From the NCBI RefSeq assembly GCF_022844465.1, contig NZ_JALHLP010000001.1:186001-250000 (forward strand): DNA of 64,000 nucleotides. Reading direction: 5' to 3'. This DNA is from Bradyrhizobium sp. Its GTDB lineage: Bacteria; Pseudomonadota; Alphaproteobacteria; Rhizobiales; Xanthobacteraceae. The notes below the pieces were generated by a model. The model worked only from the letters and a program-made list of their open reading frames with translations, made no database searches and was not told where the DNA came from. The position numbers and the translations under genes were made by a program. Each line of letters begins with the position of its first letter. The stretch's first letter is position 1. Below, in pieces: positions 58,023-64,000 of the stretch.

Positions 58023-58763
58023 TCAGGCCGCCACGGCCGTCGCACCTGCGTTAGCGGCCCTCAGTGCGGCCGCCTCGGGCGGGGCCGGCGGAATCTCGGC
58101 GAGCATGAAGCTGACGAACTCGGCTTGCTCTCCGATCCTGAACGCCTCGTTGTAGCGTTTCTCGAAGCCGATGGTCGACCAGGGCTTGCCGCTCAGTCGC
58201 CGGCCACACACTGAGCCGGCATAGGCGCCGGGCAGAACCTCAACGTAGTCCGGGAGTGCCTTCAGCCGTCCCACGCTCTGGAACAGGTCCTTTGCGCCCT
58301 GTTCAGCGTTGACGGCGAGCTCGGTGCGACCGAGGTCACCGACCATCAACGTATGTCCGGTCAGCACGAACCAGGGCTCGTCGGCCCGGGTGCGATCGCT
58401 CACGAGAATACAAATGTGTTCGGGGGTGTGGCCCGGCGTGTGCAGCACCTTCGCAGCGACGTTGCCAAGCGGAAGCACTTCTTCGTCGCGCGCTCCTCTG
58501 AAAGGAAACGAGACTTCCGCGCGCGCCCCAAGCACATACGCTGCGCCGGCTGCTTCAGCGAGCTGTCGTCCCGCCGAGAGATGGTCGGCATGAACGTGCG
58601 TGTCGATGACAAAGAGGATGCGCATACCCGCAGCTTCTGCGGCACGCAGATAAGGCTCGATCTCGCCGACGGGATCGACGACGGCGCCCGCCGCTCGTCC
58701 GCCACAGCCGAACAGATAGGAGATGCCGACAGGCTCACTGTGCAGGAATTGACGGATGATCAT
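58023..58763 (-). CDS. Persulfide-dioxygenase-like metallo-beta-lactamase-fold protein
   Basis: 246 residues. Metal motif DTHVHADHLS (H56, H58, D60, H61) and H112 in TPGHTPEH match the ETHE1/Blh group, which oxidises glutathione persulfide to sulfite. Unlike ETHE1, the third ligand position reads TGH (H137) instead of TGD. The C-terminus is Ala-rich. The ATG at 58763 has GGGAG upstream; the in-frame ATG at 58802 would lie in the operator. First gene of the leftward sulfur operon, divergent from the ArsR-rhodanese regulator, as in other persulfide-responsive (BigR-type) loci. Confidence 0.82.
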   Translation of the reverse strand: MIIRQFLHSEPVGISYLFGCGGRAAGAVVDPVGEIEPYLRAAEAAGMRILFVIDTHVHADHLSAGRQLAEAAGAAYVLGARAEVSFPFRGARDEEVLPLGNVAAKVLHTPGHTPEHICILVSDRTRADEPWFVLTGHTLMVGDLGRTELAVNAEQGAKDLFQSVGRLKALPDYVEVLPGAYAGSVCGRRLSGKPWSTIGFEKRYNEAFRIGEQAEFVSFMLAEIPPAPPEAAALRAANAGATAVAA

Positions 58764-58794
58764 GACTTGCGCTCCCGATTTTCCTGAGTTAATG

Positions 58795-58818
58795 ACATTC
58801 AATCATTCTGCTGAATGT
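58795..58818. promoter_or_regulatory. Operator-like inverted repeat in the divergent sulfur promoter
   Basis: ACATTCA (58795-58801) and TGAATGT (58812-58818) form a perfect 7-bp inverted repeat with a 10-base spacer, centred in the 72-base gap between the two divergent genes. Size and position fit a dimeric ArsR-family binding site repressing both directions. Confidence 0.65.
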
Positions 58819-58835
58819 TTCACTGAGGGGCCACC

Positions 58836-59504
58836 GTGTCAAGCACAGGACCGAAACAAGCGATCTTTGCCGGCCTCGCCGAAGTGGCCCAAGCGCTCGG
58901 CCACGCCCACCGCCTGGAGTTGCTGGAGCACGTCGCTCAAGGCATGCGCAGCGTTGAGGAACTTTCCGCGCGGGCCAATCTGAGCTTCGCCAACACGTCG
59001 CGACACCTGCAGATCCTTCGGCGCGCGCGCCTCGTCGACACCGAACGACGCGGAAAGCACGTGCTGTATCGGCTTGCCGGCGATGCGGAAGTGGTTGACC
59101 TGATGCGGTCGCTCGGACGCGTGGGCGAGCGCAATGTCGCCGAGGTAAGTCGCATCATGACCGACTATTTCCATGCCCGCGACGCGCTGGAGCCGGTGTC
59201 GCGGGAAGACATGGTCTCCAGGCTGCGTGATGGGCTTGTCACGGTTCTTGATGTACGGCCTGAAGACGAATTTGCGTTAGGGCATCTTCCCGGCGCGCTG
59301 AATATCCCGTTTGGCAAGCTGGAAGATCGCTTGAGCGAACTCCCGGCGGGCCGCGAGGTCGTCGCCTATTGCCGTGGTCCGTACTGCGTTCTCTCGTTCG
59401 AGGCTGTCGCGGCGCTTCGCGCACGCGGCTATCTCGTTCGGCGCCTTGAGGACGGCTATCCCGAATGGAAGGCTGCGGGTTTGCCGGTCGAAGCCGCGGC
59501 CTGA
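58836..59504 (+). CDS. ArsR-family regulator fused to a rhodanese domain
   Basis: 222 residues from a GTG at 58836 with GAGGGG upstream. Residues 10-110 form a winged helix (LSARANLSFANTSRHLQILRR) with no cysteine at all; residues 125-220 form a rhodanese domain with the loop C179-R-G-P-Y-C184 and the downstream FEAVAALRARGYLVRRLEDG. In BigR/SqrR the sensing cysteines are in the ArsR part, so here the persulfide sensor is probably the rhodanese loop. It is divergent from the sulfur operon with a clear operator between. Confidence 0.9.
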   Translation: MSSTGPKQAIFAGLAEVAQALGHAHRLELLEHVAQGMRSVEELSARANLSFANTSRHLQILRRARLVDTERRGKHVLYRLAGDAEVVDLMRSLGRVGERNVAEVSRIMTDYFHARDALEPVSREDMVSRLRDGLVTVLDVRPEDEFALGHLPGALNIPFGKLEDRLSELPAGREVVAYCRGPYCVLSFEAVAALRARGYLVRRLEDGYPEWKAAGLPVEAAA

Positions 59505-59795
59505 ACGAACCGACACGCGGCAGGCACCGCTCGTGTCGTAGCGCGCGAAACTCGTCGCGCGAACAAGAACAAATAGGAGCAAATATCGTGATCTTTGCAA
59601 GCCGCTCATCGCCGCCTTGTTGGCGTGACGCTTCTCGTCGACGCTGCTTTTGCCGAGAACCATGCCGTCAAAGCCACAGGACGAGATGGAGTTCGCTCTC
59701 TACGAGGCAGGCATAATTGTGCCGCAGCAGCCTTCGAAGGAAATTTCCGATAGCGTAGTGTCCAACGACACACAGTGTTCGATCCGGAGGGACTC
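59505..59795. other. Intergenic region with a faint short frame
   Basis: 291 bases between two convergent genes. A rightward frame from an ATG at 59662 (about 52 codons, MPSKPQDEMEFALYEAGIIV at the start) runs into the 3' part of the PuuD-like gene on the other strand; I see no convincing ribosome site. It may be a gene remnant. No terminator with a T-run was found. Confidence 0.4.
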
Positions 59796-60575
59796 TTACG
59801 CCCCCAGCGCCGCCCGCTGATGCGCCTTCAGCGCCGCGCCGAACGCTTCAAACAGTTTTCGGTTGACCGGGTTGCTTTGCGGATCGTATTCGGCGTGCCA
59901 CTGGACGCCGAGCGCGAAGGCCTGCGCGTCCGCGATCCGGATCGCCTCGATGGTGCCGTCCTCGGCGATCCCCTCGATCACGACGCGATGGCCGGGTTCG
60001 AGGATGCCCTGCCCGTGCAGCGAATTGACGCGGATGGTTTCGCAGCCGAGCAGGCTGGCGAACGTCCCGCCCGGCGTCAGGTGAACGTCGTGCCGGTCGG
60101 CGAACACGACCATTGGGTCGGGATGGATTTCCCCGTTCTCCAGCCGCGGCATGCGGTGGTTGATGCGGCCGGGAATGTCGCGGATCTCCGGATGCAGCGA
60201 GCCGCCAAAGGCGACGTTCATTTCCTGCAGGCCGCGGCAGATGCCGAAGATCGGCACGCCTCTGGCGACGCAGGCCTCGGTGAGCGCCAGCGCGACGTCG
60301 TCGCGGTGGATGTCGTAGGGCTCGTGCCGCTCATGCGGCTCGGTCCTGAAGCGCGCCGGATGGACGTTGGCGCGGGCGCCCGTCAGCACCACCCCATCCA
60401 CGACGTCGAGCAGCGCGCCAATCTCGGTGATCTCGGGCGAGCCGGCGAACATCAGCGGCAGCGCGCCCGCAACGTCGGCAATGGCCCGCAAATTGCGCTC
60501 GCCCACCATCTGCGTCGCGAAACGATTTTCGACGCGATAGGCGTTCCCGATCACGCCGACCACGGGCCGTTTCAT
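59796..60575 (-). CDS. Gamma-glutamyl-GABA hydrolase family protein (PuuD-like, class I amidotransferase fold)
   Basis: 259 residues of the peptidase C26 family. Catalytic Cys in PIFGICRGLQEMN, His in LGVQWHAEYD. PuuD removes the gamma-glutamyl group from gamma-Glu-GABA in putrescine catabolism; no other puu genes are near, so a different gamma-glutamyl amide is possible. The start MKRPVVGVIGNAY is usual for the family. Confidence 0.85.
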   Translation of the reverse strand: MKRPVVGVIGNAYRVENRFATQMVGERNLRAIADVAGALPLMFAGSPEITEIGALLDVVDGVVLTGARANVHPARFRTEPHERHEPYDIHRDDVALALTEACVARGVPIFGICRGLQEMNVAFGGSLHPEIRDIPGRINHRMPRLENGEIHPDPMVVFADRHDVHLTPGGTFASLLGCETIRVNSLHGQGILEPGHRVVIEGIAEDGTIEAIRIADAQAFALGVQWHAEYDPQSNPVNRKLFEAFGAALKAHQRAALGA

Positions 60576-60698
60576 CGCAGGAATTCCGCTGTCATGATTC
60601 TGTGCAAGGATTTTCCGGGTTGGCCCATGATTTCAGATAATCATGCCTGCGGGGCGGCGGGGGATCAATATCCGGCTGGTGGGCGCGGGCCTGCCCTG

Positions 60699-61394
60699 CT
60701 ATTTCCGCGAGAAGGCTTCCCTGGCGTCGATCCCCTCCGCTCCGGGCATGCCGGCGGCCCGCAGCGCCGCGGCGGCGGCATTGTCGGCATTGTTCAGCCA
60801 CGGCAGTCTCGCCCGGATTCCGCGCGTGACCGGTTCGCCCAGCGCGCCGCCGAGATCGAGCGGCCAGTAGCCGTTTGGCACCACCTCGGCTGTGATCCCA
60901 TGCAGGCGATAGCCTGGGCCCAGCACCGCCGCGGCGTCATCGGGCTGGACCTTCCTCGCCGTGGCGGGATCGGCGGGATCGGAGAAGCTGACGAGGACCG
61001 GGATCAGCGCGTCCGTCACCGGCACGACGCCGCTGAACTGGCTCATCTGGCTGAACGACACCCGCTTGTCGCCGGCCGCCGTATAGGCCCGCAGGGCGAC
61101 ATAGTTGACGTCGTCAAGCACGAGGTTGTTGTCGAGATGGGCCAGCAGCGCGACGAGGTTCTTGCCGCCGCCGAGATCGACGAAAACGGCATCGCCGACG
61201 GTACGGGTCTGGCCGCGGCGGCTGTAGCTGCGATCGGGATGGACCGCGACCACGCCGGAGGCCGATTTGCGCCCCTGCGGCGTCTCGACCTCGACCGCCA
61301 GCCGATATTTGTGGGCGGGCCGGTTGATCCTGATCTGGTCGCCGATCACGAGCGCCGCCAGCAGCGCGACCGGGCCGAACCACTTCAAAATCAT
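60699..61394 (-). CDS. Membrane-anchored protein of unknown function
   Basis: 231 residues from the ATG at 61394 with GTGAGGG upstream (an in-frame start 19 codons earlier is less likely). One N-terminal membrane anchor (about 6-18), then a soluble domain with no recognised motif: a beta-rich first half (YRLAVEVETPQGRKSASGVV) and a C-terminal part ending in ARLPWLNNADNAAAAALRAA. No operon partner; divergent from the AI-2E transporter gene. Confidence 0.6.
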   Translation of the reverse strand: MILKWFGPVALLAALVIGDQIRINRPAHKYRLAVEVETPQGRKSASGVVAVHPDRSYSRRGQTRTVGDAVFVDLGGGKNLVALLAHLDNNLVLDDVNYVALRAYTAAGDKRVSFSQMSQFSGVVPVTDALIPVLVSFSDPADPATARKVQPDDAAAVLGPGYRLHGITAEVVPNGYWPLDLGGALGEPVTRGIRARLPWLNNADNAAAAALRAAGMPGAEGIDAREAFSRK

Positions 61395-61531
61395 TGTATC
61401 CCTCACCGCCGAACTCTCGCCTCGCTTGGCACAGGGGTACAGCAGCGTCAAACCGGCGCGCGGCCGGCCTTGATCCCGGCCGCGTTTTGGCGAAAGACTG
61501 GCGGAACCATATTCTGCGACGAGGAATCAAC

Positions 61532-62662
61532 GTGACAGGTCCCGCTGACATTCGCCTTCAGGCCCGCAATGATCTGGCGTGGGGGATATCGGTCGGGGGC
61601 ATCAGCGTCGTCCTGTTCATCTGCCTGTTGCTGTTCGCCTGGCATTTCGCCGCGGCGCTGTTCCTGATGTTCGCGGGCATGCTGCTCGGCGTCGCCCTCA
61701 ACGCCATGAGCAACCTGCTCGGACGCGTCGTCCGGCTGCCGCATTCGCTGCGGCTGACCATCGTGTGCCTGGCGGTGGCGGGCATGCTGTCGGGAATCCT
61801 GTTTCTCGGCGGCAGCACGATCGCCCGGCAGACGACGGTGCTGACCAATACGCTCAAGTCGCAACTGGTCAACGTCAAGGGCTTCATGGAAAGGAACGGC
61901 ATCGACACCAGCCTGTTCGATTTCCAAAGCCTGTCATTGCAGTCGGATCCCTCCGTCCCGGTTGTTGTGCCCTCCCCGGCACCGACCCACAGCCTGCCCA
62001 GCGCCGGCGCGATTGCCTCGAGCGGCGGCGCCATTTTCAGCCAGAGCGTGAAACTGATCCTGGGGACCGTCAGCGCGGTCGGAAACTTCTTCATCGTGCT
62101 GTTTCTTGGGATCGCATTCGCAAGCCAGCCAGCCGTTTACCGCAGCGGCCTGTTGTTCATGGCCCCGGCGAGACATCGCGCGCGCGCGGTCGTGATCGTC
62201 GACCGGATCAGCGAGACGCTGGAGCGCTGGCTGATCGCGCAGATCATCACCATGATGGCGGTATTTCTCGTGACCTGGATCGGCCTTGAAATCATCGGCA
62301 TCCAGAGCGCGTTCATCCTCGGCATCCAGGCCGGACTGCTCGCCTTCATCCCGACCGTGGGCGCCATCCTCGGCGGGCTGATCGTGGTGCTGGCAAGCCT
62401 CGCCTCCGGATGGGTCGCGGGCCTCTCGGCTTTCATCCTGTTCCTCGGCGTACACGCGCTGGAAAGCTATCTGCTGACGCCGATCATCCAGCGCCAGGCG
62501 CTCGATATTCCGCCGGCCACGCTGTTCGCGTTCCAGATCCTGCTCGGCATCGTTTTCGGCGTCTGGGGACTGGCGCTGGCGTTGCCGCTGATGGCGATCG
62601 CCAAGGTCATGATCGACCATTTCAAGCAGGATGCCGCGCCGACGGCGATCACCACCGTATGA
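61532..62662 (+). CDS. AI-2E family (PerM-like) transporter
   Basis: 376 residues with six to eight membrane helices. The family core FIPTVGAILGGLIVVLASLA and the C-terminal ESYLLTPIIQRQALDIPPAT are typical. Family members include AI-2 exporters and the YtnA/PerM permeases; a substrate cannot be assigned. The GTG at 61532 (preceded by GAGGAATCAAC) is chosen as start, because the frame before it has no initiator with a ribosome site. Divergent from the neighbouring hypothetical gene. Confidence 0.85.
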   Translation: MTGPADIRLQARNDLAWGISVGGISVVLFICLLLFAWHFAAALFLMFAGMLLGVALNAMSNLLGRVVRLPHSLRLTIVCLAVAGMLSGILFLGGSTIARQTTVLTNTLKSQLVNVKGFMERNGIDTSLFDFQSLSLQSDPSVPVVVPSPAPTHSLPSAGAIASSGGAIFSQSVKLILGTVSAVGNFFIVLFLGIAFASQPAVYRSGLLFMAPARHRARAVVIVDRISETLERWLIAQIITMMAVFLVTWIGLEIIGIQSAFILGIQAGLLAFIPTVGAILGGLIVVLASLASGWVAGLSAFILFLGVHALESYLLTPIIQRQALDIPPATLFAFQILLGIVFGVWGLALALPLMAIAKVMIDHFKQDAAPTAITTV

Positions 62663-62677
62663 TGCTCGAAAATCGCC

Positions 62678-62980
62678 TCAGCCCGCCGTGGTCAGCACCG
62701 TCTCGGTGTGCTCGACCTCGGGCGGTGTGGCAAAGTACTGCCCGACCAGCGCGCGCCAGGCGGCGAAATCCTCCGAGCCGCGAAAATCGACGGTGTGGTT
62801 TTCCAGCGTGTCCCATCGCGCCATCAACCGGTATCGCTGCGGCTTCTCGATCGACCTGTGCAGTTCAAACCCCTTGCCGCCCCTGGCGCGCAGGAACAGC
62901 GGACGGGCCTTGGCGACCGCGGCTTCGAAATCCTTCTCGGTGCCGGGCTTGACGTCGATTTGTGCGATTTCTGTAATCAT
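62678..62980 (-). CDS. Antibiotic biosynthesis monooxygenase (ABM) domain protein
   Basis: 100 residues: the dimeric ferredoxin-like fold with ITEIAQIDVKPGTEKDFEAA at the start and YRLMARWDTLENHTVDFRGS in the middle. ABM proteins are small cofactor-free monooxygenases or ligand-binding proteins; many have no known substrate. The ATG at 62980 gives family length; the in-frame start at 63094 is not used. Convergent with the AI-2E transporter gene (15-base gap). Confidence 0.8.
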   Translation of the reverse strand: MITEIAQIDVKPGTEKDFEAAVAKARPLFLRARGGKGFELHRSIEKPQRYRLMARWDTLENHTVDFRGSEDFAAWRALVGQYFATPPEVEHTETVLTTAG

Positions 62981-63095
62981 GGGAATCTGCGCCTTCTGAT
63001 GAGAATTCGCCTGTCTAACCCGGCCGGCAGAAAAGAAAAAGGCGCCTTGCAGCGCATAGCTTGCGGCGCCATCGTATCGGCCACCGCCGGGCAAC

Positions 63096-63332
63096 TCAGC
63101 CGAACAGCAGCACCATGCCGGCGACCATCATCGCGCAGCCGATGAACATGACGGCAGGCCAGCGGATTCTGTGCCGATCATAACGCCCCTGCGCGCGGCG
63201 CTCGGTGATCAGCGCCATCTCGAACTCGTCCGAGGTCGAGAACATGCAGCCGAAGCCGCCGCGGGCGGAAGCTGCGGCCGCTTCGAGCGACGTCAAGGCG
63301 GCCTGAGGGGTTCGTGCGCGCGAAGAGTCCAT
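63096..63332 (-). CDS. Small C-terminally anchored hypothetical protein
   Basis: 78 residues: Ala/Arg-rich N-terminus followed by one hydrophobic C-terminal segment (about 59-77, VMFIGCAMMVAGMVLLFG) preceded by basic residues. No family recognised. It lies between the ABM gene and the GGDEF gene, on the same strand. Confidence 0.5.
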   Translation of the reverse strand: MDSSRARTPQAALTSLEAAAASARGGFGCMFSTSDEFEMALITERRAQGRYDRHRIRWPAVMFIGCAMMVAGMVLLFG

Positions 63333-63420
63333 GGTGCGGATGATAGGGAGGCAATGGTAAACGCGGCGTTACCGTCAAGCGTCGGGACAACATACGATTC
63401 TATCCGTGTTGAACCAGGCT

Positions 63421-64000
63421 TCAGCTCAACGCCGTGGCCTGGCGTGCGGGCACCGAAAGGCCGACGGTCTTGCGCCGCCAGTTATCCAGCGACAGCGGCA
63501 GCTCTTCGGCCGTCTCGACCCGGTTGCGGCCGCCCCGCTTGGCCTGATAGAGCGCGGTATCGGCCGACGCCAGCAACACTTCGAGCTCGGTGCCAGCCGG
63601 ACCGCCGGCAACGCCGATGCTGACGGTGGTGTCCACCGGGCCCTGCTCGCATACGATGCCGGAGTTCGCGAAAGCTTCGCGCACACGTTCGGCAACCACC
63701 ACGCCCTCGTCCAGCGAGCACGGCAGCAGCGCGGCGAACTCCTCGCCGCCGATGCGGCCGGAAAGATCGCTGATGCGCAGGTTGCTGACGACGACGGTGG
63801 CGAACAGCTTCAGGATCTCATCGCCCGCGGGATGGCCGAAACGGTCGTTGATGCCCTTGAAATGGTCGATGTCGAAAATCATCGCCGTCACCGACCGGCC
63901 CGCCGCGGCTTCGCGCTCGATGACGCGTTTGCAGGCTTCCGAGAAACCGCGGCGGTTCAACATGCCGCTGAGCGGATCGACCGAGGCGGCGGTCTTGTGC
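63421..64000 (-). CDS. GGDEF-domain diguanylate cyclase, C-terminal part (N-terminus beyond window)
   Basis: The frame is open from the right edge and ends at 63421, so about 193 residues of the C-terminal catalytic domain are seen. The active loop reads GRIGGEEFAALLP (GGEEF, the active variant), with DIDHFKGINDRFGHPAGDEI before it and ADTALYQAKRGGRNRVE after it. Cyclic-di-GMP synthesis is expected. The domain before LDPLSGMLNRRGF-type linker cannot be seen. The I-site (RxxD) appears five residues before the loop as RISD. Confidence 0.9.
   Translation of the reverse strand, partial: HKTAASVDPLSGMLNRRGFSEACKRVIEREAAAGRSVTAMIFDIDHFKGINDRFGHPAGDEILKLFATVVVSNLRISDLSGRIGGEEFAALLPCSLDEGVVVAERVREAFANSGIVCEQGPVDTTVSIGVAGGPAGTELEVLLASADTALYQAKRGGRNRVETAEELPLSLDNWRRKTVGLSVPARQATALS

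Overview
The window looks like chromosomal DNA of a Bradyrhizobium or a close relative in the Nitrobacteraceae. The GC content is high. All 14 nuo genes, including separate nuoC and nuoD, lie in one leftward run. The order tig-clpP-clpX-lon ... nuoA-N-birA-rnj-mce-DUF1467-proS, the nnr-glnB-glnA block, a PcuC-type copper chaperone and two rhizobial palindromic intergenic repeats all fit this group. The assignment rests on gene content and order, not on a database search.

Layout. 1-1010: start of proS (runs off the left edge). 1181-6435: a leftward copper-acquisition cluster (DUF2946 leader protein, TonB receptor, Asp-box propeller, TlpA-like thioredoxin, PcuC chaperone), then a globin. 7318-10527: DUF1467, mce, rnj, birA. 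10592-27091: the complex I operon, with four additional genes between the subunits: an FkbM-type methyltransferase after nuoD and three small membrane proteins. 27614-32753: a small membrane protein, tRNA-Asp, HU, pepT, a methyltransferase, a PglD-like acyltransferase, a coiled-coil membrane protein and tRNA-Val. 32806-35506: a 2.7-kb cassette with perfect 23-bp terminal inverted repeats and a 6-bp direct repeat (AGAGCC) on both sides. It carries five genes (secreted Rap1a-like protein, two small ORFs, an unknown protein and an XRE-ImmA/IrrE metallopeptidase) and no transposase. 35595-42612: lon, clpX, clpP, tig and tRNA-Leu. 42784-45208: a copper-less multicopper-oxidase-like protein and an enolase-superfamily enzyme. 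45218-49006: nnr, then glnB-glnA behind a sigma-54-like promoter. 49139-51862: a METTL7-like methyltransferase, a sterol-desaturase-family hydroxylase and a frameshifted membrane AraC regulator. 52026-59504: a sulfane-sulfur island. It has an ArsR-rhodanese fusion regulator diverging from a leftward operon of a persulfide-dioxygenase-like MBL protein, MFS carrier, SHOCT protein, DsrE protein, TsuA/YeeE transporter, cysteine desulfurase, methyltransferase and nucleoside phosphorylase. 59796-64000: housekeeping and hypothetical genes, and the end of a GGDEF protein.

How the parts relate. The tig-to-proS backbone looks ancestral and is interrupted by the copper cluster, the pepT-to-cassette segment and the extra nuo genes. 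The most unusual items are the transposase-less cassette, the Cys-less ArsR domain fused to a two-cysteine rhodanese, the FkbM methyltransferase translationally coupled to nuoD, and a possible copper-sensing DUF2946 leader in front of the TonB receptor gene. All functions are inferred from sequence read by eye.
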